This document shows, in pieces, positions 37,515 to 46,600 of a DNA stretch of 64,000 nucleotides (position 1 is the stretch's first letter; each line of letters begins with the position of its first letter). The stretch comes from Mycoavidus cysteinexigens_B (GTDB taxonomy: Bacteria; Pseudomonadota; Gammaproteobacteria; Burkholderiales; Burkholderiaceae), in NCBI GenBank assembly GCA_031963465.1, contig JASSUG010000004.1:62001-126000 (forward strand), given 5' to 3'. Under the pieces are notes generated by a model. It was not told the origin of the DNA and searched no databases. It saw nothing but the letters and a program-made list of their open reading frames with translations. The position numbers and the translations under genes were made by a program.

Positions 37515-39532
37515 ATTCAAACCAAACTATGCTCTACCGTTTGTTGCCCGCCATCTATCGTATTCGTGACGAGGAGCAGGGTCGGGTGTTGCAGGCGTTG
37601 CTCGCGGTCATTGCTGAGCAACTGGCAGTGATGGAGGAAAACATTGAGCAGCTGTATGACGATCAATTCATCGAAACCTGCGCTGAATGGGTCGTGCCTT
37701 ACCTAGGCGATCTCATCGGCTACCGACCTCTCCACGGCAAGGCGCTAGGCATTGGCAGCTCGCGTGCCGAAGTCGCCCACACCATCGCGCTACGCCGACG
37801 CAAGGGAACAGCCGCTATGCTTGAGCAGCTCGCGCGCGATGTGACAGGCTGGAACGCGCGCGCGGTAGAGTTCTTCCAGACACTCGCCACGACGCAATAC
37901 ATGAACCACCTCCGGCTACATAACCACTACGCGCCTGACCTGCGCCGCTGGGAGCCGCTGGAGTATATCGCTAGCGCTTTTGACACCGTGCCACATACGG
38001 TAGACGTGCGTCGTATTGCGAGCGGACGGGGGCGCCATAACATTCCCAACGTTGGACTTTTCTTGTGGCCGGTTGAAGCGCATGCCGCCACCCGCTCGCC
38101 CGCTGTGCAGGTCGATACGCTGCGCTGGCGCGTGAGCCCGCTCAACCACGACATGCCGCTGTACAACCATCCCGAGGCCGAGGAGCAGATTACGCACATT
38201 GCTGAGCGGCCGAATGTACCGCTGCCATTGCCTCGTCGCGCACTACGCGAGGATCTGCAAGCACCTTCCCCGATATATTACGGGGCAGGGTTAAGTCTTG
38301 CAGTGTTCATTAACGGCGAGGAGCATCCGAAGCCGGCTACAGAGATATGCGTGTGTAATCTGAGCGACGACGGTACAACCTGGGCCCATTTGCCGACCAA
38401 CAAGATTGCCATCGATCCAGTGTTGGGCCGTATTGCGCTGCCTGCTACGCCGCTCGTTACACGAGTAGAGGTGACGCACTATTATGGTTTCAGCGCGGAA
38501 ATAGGCGGCGGAGAGTACGACCGCACGGCGAGCTTCGCTGCTTCGTCCCAACCGCAGATGCTGCGTGTGCCTGACGATCACGCCACCATTCAGGGCGCAC
38601 TCAACGCTCTGGGCGGCGACGGCATGGTGGTCATCACCGACAACGGTCGCTACGAAGAGACGCTAACCGCGCATGTCAAGGCTGGCGGGCGCATCGAGTT
38701 ACGCAGCGCCAACGAGAAAAGGGCTTCACTGGTGCTGACTGGCGAATTTACTCTCACGGGGGAGGTCGACAGCGAATTCGTGCTCAACGGTTTGATCGTC
38801 AGCGGCGAGAAGCTGCATGTGCCAGCGGTAGCAGGCAACCTTCTGGCACATTTGCGCATCCTCCATGCGACACTGGTGCCAGGCTGGGCGCTGACCCCGG
38901 CAGGCAAGCCGATGCATCCCGAGGAGCCGAGCGTAGTTGTGGAGATTGCCAATACACGCTTAACCCTGGCGCGCGCGATTGTCGGCGGTCTGCGCGTACA
39001 TTCTGGTGGCAGTGTGGTAGCGGAGGATCTCATTATTGATGCGACAGACATCAATAATGTGGCCTTTGCCGCGCCTGATCACGTGTCGGCTGGCGCCAGC
39101 CTATCGCTTTCGGGTTGCACGACCATCGGTAAGCTCCATGCCCACACCATGCCGTTAATCTCGAACAGTCTATTACTGGCCGAACGCGAGGCGAGCGATG
39201 GGACGGCGACCATTCGCGCAAAACAGCGGCAGACTGGCTGCGTGCGTTTCTCATGGTTACCTCCCAGCGCGCATGTGCCGCGCCGCTATCACTGTCTACC
39301 GCGGGATAACGGCTATGCTGTCCCGCGCCTGCTGTCGTTACGTTACGGTACGCCAACCTACTGCCGACTATCAACGATACCTAACGAAGCGGTCCGTCAT
39401 GGCGCCGATGATGAGGGTGAAATCGGTGCTTTTCATCATCTGCACGCGCCACAGCGTGAAACTAACTTGCGCTTACGCCTTGCCGAGTATTTGCGCGCGG
39501 GGTTGGAATCAGGCGTTTTCGTCGAGATCTAA
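37511..39532 (+). CDS. eCIS P2 gpI-like tail protein with beta-helix C-terminus
   Basis: 673 residues. The first 180 (LYRLLPAIYRIRDEEQG, EENIEQLYDDQFIETCAEWVVPYLGDLIG, RRRKGTAAMLEQLARDVTGWNARAVEFF) match the P2-I tail family of eCIS. From about residue 350 (LRVPDDHATIQGALNALGGDGMVVI.., then beta-strand repeats) it reads as a right-handed parallel beta-helix of the pectin-lyase type, which in tail proteins often binds surfaces. It may connect the baseplate to a receptor-binding part. Overlaps the preceding gene. Confidence 0.85.
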   Translation: MNSNQTMLYRLLPAIYRIRDEEQGRVLQALLAVIAEQLAVMEENIEQLYDDQFIETCAEWVVPYLGDLIGYRPLHGKALGIGSSRAEVAHTIALRRRKGTAAMLEQLARDVTGWNARAVEFFQTLATTQYMNHLRLHNHYAPDLRRWEPLEYIASAFDTVPHTVDVRRIASGRGRHNIPNVGLFLWPVEAHAATRSPAVQVDTLRWRVSPLNHDMPLYNHPEAEEQITHIAERPNVPLPLPRRALREDLQAPSPIYYGAGLSLAVFINGEEHPKPATEICVCNLSDDGTTWAHLPTNKIAIDPVLGRIALPATPLVTRVEVTHYYGFSAEIGGGEYDRTASFAASSQPQMLRVPDDHATIQGALNALGGDGMVVITDNGRYEETLTAHVKAGGRIELRSANEKRASLVLTGEFTLTGEVDSEFVLNGLIVSGEKLHVPAVAGNLLAHLRILHATLVPGWALTPAGKPMHPEEPSVVVEIANTRLTLARAIVGGLRVHSGGSVVAEDLIIDATDINNVAFAAPDHVSAGASLSLSGCTTIGKLHAHTMPLISNSLLLAEREASDGTATIRAKQRQTGCVRFSWLPPSAHVPRRYHCLPRDNGYAVPRLLSLRYGTPTYCRLSTIPNEAVRHGADDEGEIGAFHHLHAPQRETNLRLRLAEYLRAGLESGVFVEI

Positions 39533-39547
39533 TAGGAGGAGCACACT

Positions 39548-42500
39548 ATGAGCTTTGATTGCAGCCGATTTACCTTCAATGCCTGGAATGACTTTCTGGG
39601 TGTTGTCATGCAGCAGGGGCGAGTACAACTTGATGCCGACTGGAACGAATGGGTCGCCCAGATGATCCGGCGCATTCAGACCGGCACACTGGACATCTTT
39701 GACCGGACGGTTGTGCCCCGTGGAACACCGGATGGTTTTCGCATTGAGCTGGGGAAAGGACAGCTCACCATCGGCATGGGCCGCATATATGTCGATGGCA
39801 TACTCGTGGAAAACCACGGTGGCGGCAAGCTGCAGTGGGATCCACAGCGCGCTGAGCAAATTGGTAGTGAGGCGATCGACTATCTGCATCAGCCGTACTA
39901 TCCAGCGCCGCCGCCGCTGCCCACTCCTGATGGTGAGAATTGGCATAAGCGGTGCTTGGTATATCTGGATGTGTGGCAACGTGAGGTCACGTATCTGCAG
40001 TATCCTGATCTAGTCGAAAAAGCAGTCGGTGTCGATACCACTGCGCGACTTCAGACAGTATGGCAGGTGAAGCTGCTGGAGGTTACAGAGCAGACGGAAT
40101 GCAGCACGCCAGACGCGGATGTGTTTGGCTGGGCCGAGGTGATTCGTCCCTCTGCGGCTCGACTGACCACGACTACTGGCGATGTCAATGGTGTATCGGA
40201 GGATCCTTGCCTGATTCCGCCGACAGGCGGTTACACAGGACTGGAAAACCAGCTCTATCGCGTCGAGATCCACAATGGCGGCGCAACGGGGACGGCAAGC
40301 TTCAAATGGTCGCGTGACAATGGCACAGTGCATAGCCTAGTAAGCCAAATCAATCCAGCGGGAGACCGCCTGGTGGTTGACAGTGTCGGCCGCGACGAAC
40401 AATTGCGCTTCTCTAATGGCGACTGGATAGAGATGACCAATGACATTCTCGAGTTGGGCAGCAAACCCGGCATTATGCGGCAAATCAAGAGTATTGACGA
40501 TGCCACACGTACTATCACGCTTACCCAGCCGTTACTCCCCGGCGACCTGCCGACCGGACTACAGGACAATACAGATACAGTGCCGCCCGATTTCCACGCG
40601 CGCATTCGCCGCTGGGATCAGTCCGGCCAGATAAAGCGCGCCGATGGCACAGTCTTTTACGATCTGAATGATGGGTCCGGCAGAGGTGTCATTCCAATAC
40701 CACCGGCGGGAACTGCACTGCTTCTCGAAAAGGGCATTTTAGTGAAGTTCGACCTTGAAGGCAGCGGCGGCAGTTTCCATGTCGGCGACCATTGGTCTTT
40801 TACAGCGCGCGCGGCAGATGCCCGCATCGAAGAGCTTAACTTCGCGCCGCCGCTTGGCACGCATCACCACTATGCGCGTCTAGCGGTCGTAAACTTCCCC
40901 TTCGGCCCCACGAGCGACTGCCGGGTATTTTGGCCGCCTGAGCCGGTAGCGGGCACGGACTGCGTTTGTGACATCTGTGTCACAGAGGACGGGCATGCGG
41001 CTGGCACAGCTACCATCCAGCAAGCTATCGATAGGCTTGGCCAAGCCGGCGGCATCATCTGCCTTGCCGCCGGCACCTATCGTTTGCAAGAGCCACTGCA
41101 CATCCAAGCCCACTCTCTCATCATTCGTGGCAAGGGTGGGCGCACCGTGCTGGTACCTGCGAAAACCGGCTTGGCGATTCGCATACAGGACAGCCTGAAT
41201 ATCACGCTCGAAGAATTTGCCGTGATAGGCCCCGCGGGCGAAGGAGAGAACGAGGGATTAATTATGGCGCGCAATACGGTGGGGCTGAAACTGGACCGTC
41301 TTCAGCTGCTGGCGATTACGCCAGGCGACACGACTACCGTGGCAGTGAAATTCAATGGTTATGTGTTGGATGCGAGCGTGCAGCGATGCGCCATCGTTGC
41401 CGACATCGGCATCACCGGTGGTAGAAGCAAGAAGGAGTTGTTGCTCACGGCTAATTTGTCTTTCTCAGACAATTTGTTGGTATGCGGCTCTGTCGGCTTG
41501 AGACTAGACAAGCGATCTTTGCATTATGGCGCCACTGAATTTACGCGCAATCTTGTGCTGACGGCAAGCCTGGCAGCTGTTATTGCGCTAGGAGGAGTAT
41601 TACCCGCTTCCTCGTTTCGCATTGATGCTAACGGTCTGTATGTCGCTGGAGATGGCATCATCGCTGGGACCGATGGCTTGCGCATCACTGACAATGAGAT
41701 AGGTGGCAGCACAAACAGGAAAAGCGGCAATGGCATCATCCTGGCACCGGGCTTAGATCCAACGGGTATCGACCATGTCTGGCTTATGGGTAATCGGCTC
41801 ACTGAGCTATCGGGCACAGGCATCGAGGTACGCGCGCCGCTAGGTTCGGCCATGATCAAGCACAATATCATAGAGCGTACACGCGGCGGCATCGTGTTCG
41901 TCCAGGCAGGGGCTAGCACGCATTTGATCATCGATAACAACCAGTTGCTGAGCATCGCCAAAGGCTACAATCCGATCACGTCAGTAGTGGGCATTCAAGT
42001 ATTGGCCGCGCGTAATGTGGATATCGTTGGCAACGTCCTGAGCAATTTTGCAGAGGATGCATTGCAGGCAAGTGACTGTGTCGCCATCCGAGTGGCTGCC
42101 AGCGGCGATGTTCGTGTCTCGGGTAACCATCTGAGCGAAATAGGGCCGAAGGGGGGACTTGCAGGCTATGTCGCTGGCATTGAAATCCAACAACCCTACG
42201 CGCACACTACCCTCAGCGAAAACATTCTTTCACGAAGCGCAGTATTCGATCTGGCCGCGTTGCAATGGCAGGCGATCCGTATCATGCCACAGCCGATTAG
42301 ACCTCACCCCTATTTTTCCGCAGTCGGTACGATTTTAATTTTCGCACCAGAGGAGATCTATTTCCTCACACGCACGCGACTGCATACATTGGAGCAAACC
42401 TTACCGGAGAGTCTCTTGATTCGAGCGAATCATGGCACAGCACGTCTAACAACAACGGAACTGGTAACTGCCAAGGGCTTGGCGAGCTGCATTTTTTCCG

Positions 42501-42736
42501 ATAATTATTTTGAATCTATTGCCGCTGCGAGAAGCCTGGGGCTGGTTGAACTGGCGGCATCGACTGTTATTGCGTCGAGCAACCGACTGCGCTGGATCGG
42601 CGGAAAGAATGGGCATGCCCTCAATATATCGTCGAAAACATTCACCGTTGTTGGAAATATCACGACTGGCCCCATATTCATCGGTGGCAGCCAGTTGGCT
42701 GATCCTTGGAAGCCGCTCAATGTCCTCGAATCCTGA
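39548..42736 (+). CDS. eCIS DUF6519 and parallel beta-helix protein, possible fibre
   Basis: 1062 residues. FNAWNDFLGVVMQQGRVQLDADWNEWVAQM at the start is the DUF6519 signature, common in eCIS loci. Residues about 470-1000 carry beta-helix repeats (RGKGGRTVLVPAKTGLAIRIQDS, HNIIERTRGGIVFVQAG, IDNNQLLSIAK, NILSRSAVF), such as occur in phage tailspikes and C5-epimerases. As the largest surface-like protein and with no Afp13-type fibre here, it is the best candidate for target binding. Strong ribosome site (aggagg before ATG). Confidence 0.85.
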   Translation: MSFDCSRFTFNAWNDFLGVVMQQGRVQLDADWNEWVAQMIRRIQTGTLDIFDRTVVPRGTPDGFRIELGKGQLTIGMGRIYVDGILVENHGGGKLQWDPQRAEQIGSEAIDYLHQPYYPAPPPLPTPDGENWHKRCLVYLDVWQREVTYLQYPDLVEKAVGVDTTARLQTVWQVKLLEVTEQTECSTPDADVFGWAEVIRPSAARLTTTTGDVNGVSEDPCLIPPTGGYTGLENQLYRVEIHNGGATGTASFKWSRDNGTVHSLVSQINPAGDRLVVDSVGRDEQLRFSNGDWIEMTNDILELGSKPGIMRQIKSIDDATRTITLTQPLLPGDLPTGLQDNTDTVPPDFHARIRRWDQSGQIKRADGTVFYDLNDGSGRGVIPIPPAGTALLLEKGILVKFDLEGSGGSFHVGDHWSFTARAADARIEELNFAPPLGTHHHYARLAVVNFPFGPTSDCRVFWPPEPVAGTDCVCDICVTEDGHAAGTATIQQAIDRLGQAGGIICLAAGTYRLQEPLHIQAHSLIIRGKGGRTVLVPAKTGLAIRIQDSLNITLEEFAVIGPAGEGENEGLIMARNTVGLKLDRLQLLAITPGDTTTVAVKFNGYVLDASVQRCAIVADIGITGGRSKKELLLTANLSFSDNLLVCGSVGLRLDKRSLHYGATEFTRNLVLTASLAAVIALGGVLPASSFRIDANGLYVAGDGIIAGTDGLRITDNEIGGSTNRKSGNGIILAPGLDPTGIDHVWLMGNRLTELSGTGIEVRAPLGSAMIKHNIIERTRGGIVFVQAGASTHLIIDNNQLLSIAKGYNPITSVVGIQVLAARNVDIVGNVLSNFAEDALQASDCVAIRVAASGDVRVSGNHLSEIGPKGGLAGYVAGIEIQQPYAHTTLSENILSRSAVFDLAALQWQAIRIMPQPIRPHPYFSAVGTILIFAPEEIYFLTRTRLHTLEQTLPESLLIRANHGTARLTTTELVTAKGLASCIFSDNYFESIAAARSLGLVELAASTVIASSNRLRWIGGKNGHALNISSKTFTVVGNITTGPIFIGGSQLADPWKPLNVLES

Positions 42737-42751
42737 ACCAGGAGTTTTTAT

Positions 42752-43234
42752 ATGCCAACCATTGCAATCCAAAGCGAAAAAACCATCGAGCAATTGATCG
42801 AGGAATGCTACGGTGAGCTGCCCGCCGTACAGTTGGATGCCATCAAGGCAGCGATGCTAGCAGCCAATCCCCACCTAGGCGTAGCGGAAACGCTGCAGCC
42901 TGGCATGATGATTGTCGTGCCGCCACTGTCAGTAGCTGCCCCGGTGTCAGGTAGCGCTATCAAGGCAATCAGTGCCGCTCTATCTGATTATCAAGAAAAA
43001 CTCGAACAAAAAATCGAAAGCCGCCAGGCTGAACTTGACCTCACCACAAATACACTGGGGTCGGCTAGCTTCCAAAGAGCTACTAAGCCCATTCCCGATG
43101 CGATGGAATTGATCCAAAGTGTCAAAACGGCAACCAAGTCCGACCAGATCGAACTCGTCGAGACGCGCGGCCTGATCAAGGAGATTAACGTTCTGAAAAG
43201 CAAACTCGATGACTTGTCTGGAAAACTGCCCTAA
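42752..43234 (+). CDS. eCIS LysM-like protein with coiled coil
   Basis: 160 residues. Residues 1-65 are LysM-like (ETIEQLIEECYGELPAVQ..-style text, AAMLAANPHLGVAETLQPGMMIVVPP). Residues about 75-160 are helical and likely coiled-coil (SALSDYQEKLEQKIESRQAELD, IKEINVLKSKLDDLSGKLP). Last gene of the eCIS series; accaggag precedes the ATG. Possibly anchors the complex or the preceding large protein. No terminator clearly follows. Confidence 0.8.
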   Translation: MPTIAIQSEKTIEQLIEECYGELPAVQLDAIKAAMLAANPHLGVAETLQPGMMIVVPPLSVAAPVSGSAIKAISAALSDYQEKLEQKIESRQAELDLTTNTLGSASFQRATKPIPDAMELIQSVKTATKSDQIELVETRGLIKEINVLKSKLDDLSGKLP

Positions 43235-43651
43235 TCGACGGAAGGCAGGTCATTCCAAGTGGAGGAGGTTACTTTATGATGCCAGGGTCGCAAGGGCGGG
43301 CTTGAGCAGTATTATGATCGCAAAATCCTACATTCCGAAGAACTGCGCCGCAAAATCAACGAAGGGTTGAAGGGGGTAGAACCATGGAACGGGGCCATCG
43401 ACTTTGTGTCTTTTGCCCGACCCGGCAATATGGCAAGTAATCGGCGCGAGGATCATGAAGTCAGCATGCTCGCGTTGCTGTAATCGAAATGGCGGTGGGT
43501 GACACGACTGCTTGTTCTACTCCTACCTGGCGGCAGAGTGTTCACCATTTTTGATGGTAAGGATAGACCCCTTTCTAATCAAAAAAGCGTGCACACCTCC
43601 ATAATAACGATCTGACTTATTTCTGCGGGGGCAAGAGGCCTGCCATCCCGG
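43235..43651. other. Gap after the eCIS locus
   Basis: Contains a Tn3 transposase relic (43295-43483) and otherwise no gene. The region between 43484 and 43651 shows nothing recognisable. Confidence 0.6.
43295..43483 (+). pseudogene. Tn3-family transposase C-terminal relic
   Basis: The frame from 43295 reads GLEQYYDRKILHSEELRR, KINEGLKGVEPWNGAIDFV and ASNRREDHEVSMLALL, then stops. This matches the conserved C-terminal region of Tn3 TnpA (INEGLNVVENWN, NRREDQEIAVLSLHLLQ). The last ~20 residues of the family (the LLQ..LVYVNTLM part) are lost and nothing precedes it. A scar of a transposon at the 3' edge of the eCIS locus. Confidence 0.75.
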
Positions 43652-46600
43652 CTATGCAACAAGGGGAGTAAGGGTTCTATCTTCGCTTTGGAGTCCTTCC
43701 TGTAATTGATCTAGCTTATCTGCCAGAATGCGCCCAATTTCGGCGATTGGGCCGGGTCTATCCATGTCCTCGTGTTTGCAGGCGATATCGTAAGCCTCGA
43801 TATCACCCAGAACATAGGGTTGCCATAAATCAGGAGAGCTGAGCGAAAGCAGCTCATTATCTGGGATGGCTGCCCGAAAGAAGAGCACATCGCTGGAATA
43901 AATGGGCAGGGAAAAATCCTTTAAAATGCGAAAATTGTTTTTGATGACGTCTCGGGTTTTTTCCCATAAATATTCACCTGCATCTGGAATGTTTTCATCG
44001 CTGTAGCGGATAAAAAATTGGATAAAAGTGGCCTCTAGCTCCTTTTCTTGTTCGTCTGCTGGCTTTATCTCTGCTTCATTACTCTGCTGAGCGCCGTCTT
44101 TTGGATAGGTATCCAGCAAAGCGAGCAACGCGACTTTTTCGCCTTGTTGTTCGAGTTGTATGGCGATGCTGTGAGCGACCTTGCCACCAAAGCACCAGCC
44201 CAGCAGATAGTAAGGTCCATTCGGCTGAATTCGGCGAATTTGCTTGAGATAGTCTGCTGCCATGGCGTTAAATGTTTCCGCCAACGGTGTCAGGCCATTA
44301 AGTCCGCGAGCTTGAATGCCGTAGACGGGTTGGTCCGCATCTAGATGTTGCGATAGGGCGGTATAGCCCCAGCTTAGTCCGGTACCGGGGTGGATGCAGA
44401 AAAGAGGCGGTCGAGTACCTTTGGGTTGCAGCGGCAGCACAACGTCAAATGAATCGTCTTGAGCGCCATTTAGTTTCAATAAGCGCTGCGCCAGTTCCGC
44501 GACGGTCGGTGCCTCAAACAGCGTGCGTAGGGTGGTCTCGATGCCCAAGGTGGTGCGAACCCGACGGATCATCTGTACCGCAAGCAGCGAATGGCCGCCC
44601 AGTGCGAAAAAACTATCGTGACGGCTGATGTGTGCAACCTTCAGCAGTTCGGCCCAGATGGCGGCGAGCTGGGTCTCGGTTTCACCTTGTGGTGCTACAT
44701 ATGCGTGACGGGCGAAAGCTTGGTCATCTGGGGCGGGCAGGGCACGGCGGTCAAGCTTGCCGTTGACGGTGAGCGGCAGTGCCTCTAAATGTACGAAGGC
44801 AGCTGGCATCATATACTCAGGTAGTCTAGCTGCAAGGTGCGCGTGTAGCGTGCTGGGGAGGTGTGCGTCGGCTTCAGCCACGACATAGGCAATGAGTTTC
44901 TTCTGACTGCCTTCGCTGAGCGCGACTACTGCAGCTTCCCTTACCTGAGGATGTTCGATCAAACGCGCTTCGATCTCACCCAGTTCGATCCGAAAGCCGC
45001 GGATTTTGACCTGATGGTCATCGCGGCCAAGGAACTCTAGATTGCCATCGGGTAGGTAGCGGGCCAGATCACCCGTCTTATACATGCGGGCATTCTCACG
45101 ATGGCTAAACGGATCGGAGAAAAAACGCTCGGCGCTCAATTCGGGCCGGTTCAGATAGCCGCGGGCGATACCGACGCCAGCAATGTAAAGTTCGCCTGCG
45201 GTCCCTAATGGCACGGGTTGGTGCTGCGTATCTAACAGATAAAGGCGAGTGTTGGCAATGGGTCGGCCAATTAGGATGGTTTCGCTGCTCAGTTCCTGTG
45301 GGCAGCGCCATGCAGTGGCGCAAATGGTGGTTTCGGTTGGGCCGTAGGCATTGAAGACAGTGCCTTGGTGCAGCAAGCTCCGCAGCAATGTCAGATTGGG
45401 CGCCTCGCCGGCTAGAATTAACCTCAAAGGCGTGCTCAGGCGAACCAAATCCTCGCCATCTTGAAGCAGCGCAGGGGGTAAGGTAGCGTGCGTAATCGCA
45501 TGTTTTTCCAAATAATCCCACAGTGCATTTTTATCCCGGCGGGCCTCATCGGGCGGCAGATACAAGCCTGCGCCAGACCCGAAGGCCATGATGATTTCCC
45601 AGATACTCGCGTCGAAACCAGGAGAGGCGAATTGCAAGACCCGGCTGCCTGGGTGAACCTCAAAATAAGCCGCTTGTGCGTGGGCCAGATTTACCACGCT
45701 TTGATGCTCGATCATCACGCCTTTAGGCGTGCCGGTGGAGCCGGAGGTATAGATAATATAGGCCAGATGATGAGGGCTCAGCCCAAAGACCTGCGGATTG
45801 GTGAGGGCTGATTCTGGCAGTCTATTGGGGTCGAGCACCGTCAGGGTGGCAAGCGTGGCGGCGTCTAGTGCCGCGCGTCCAGCCGCGTCGGCGAGCAGAA
45901 TGATTGGGGTTGCATCGGTGAGAGCATGCGTCAAGCGCTCGCTCGGATAAGCTGGATCGAGCGGTATATAGGCGCCTCCCGCTTTTAGAACCGCGAGCAG
46001 ACCGACGATCATTGCAGGACTGCGTTCCATGCAGATTGCCACGCGCGCATCGGGTTGCACGCCCAATTCAATCAGCTGATGGGCGAGGCGGTTGGCGCGT
46101 GTATTCAACTCAGCATAACTTAAGCTTTGATTGTCGTATACGAGCGCAGTGGCGTCTGGTGTGCGTTCGACCTGCTTTTCGAATACCTGATGAAGACACA
46201 GGTGCGCCGGATAATCACGCTCTGTGGTGTTCCACTCGACCAGCAACTGCCGCCGCTCTGCGGCATCCAGTAAATCAATTCCGCCAATTGGCCAGGTGGG
46301 TTCAGTGGCGAGGACATCTAAGAATCTTAAAAAACGGCGTTGATGGGCCGAGACTGTGTCTGCCGTATAGAGCGTGGGGTTGGCATCAAAGTCAATCCGT
46401 AGTGGGCCGTTTTCGGATGAGAGATAGAGGGCGACCATTAGATCATCGACGGGCCCGCTGGCAAGGTTATGAGTGGTTGACGCATGCTCGCCAAAGCACA
46501 GGTCATAGTCAAATGGCATGAGGTTGATCGCCGGACCAAACAATGGCTGATTCTGAGCTCGGCCAAGTTCTCGCCGTAACTCTTCGCTGCGGTAGCGCTG

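Larger units (their letters stand above)
16909..43234 (+). other. Extracellular contractile injection system (eCIS) locus
   Basis: Nineteen co-directional genes, mostly overlapping by ATGA or separated by fewer than 50 bases. The set (sheath, tube, DUF4255, AAA+ ATPase, DUF4157, CIS-tube protein, LysM, hub, gp5-like spike, PAAR-like tip, gp25, two baseplate-J-like proteins, P2-I-like) is that of Afp/PVC-type particles. No capsid, terminase, integrase or lysis gene is present, so it is not a prophage; AAA+/DUF4255/DUF4157 and absence of TssJLM argue against a type VI system. No protein clearly matches the long tape measure (Afp14) or the Afp13 fibre. Confidence 0.93.

Noticed and set aside
16909..43234. 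Prophage or R-type bacteriocin
   Set aside because: There are no capsid, terminase, portal, integrase or lysis genes, and DUF4255, AAA+ ATPase and DUF4157 are eCIS markers.
16909..43234. Type VI secretion system
   Set aside because: No TssJ, TssL, TssM or ClpV-type gene, and the sheath is a single Afp-like protein instead of TssB/TssC.
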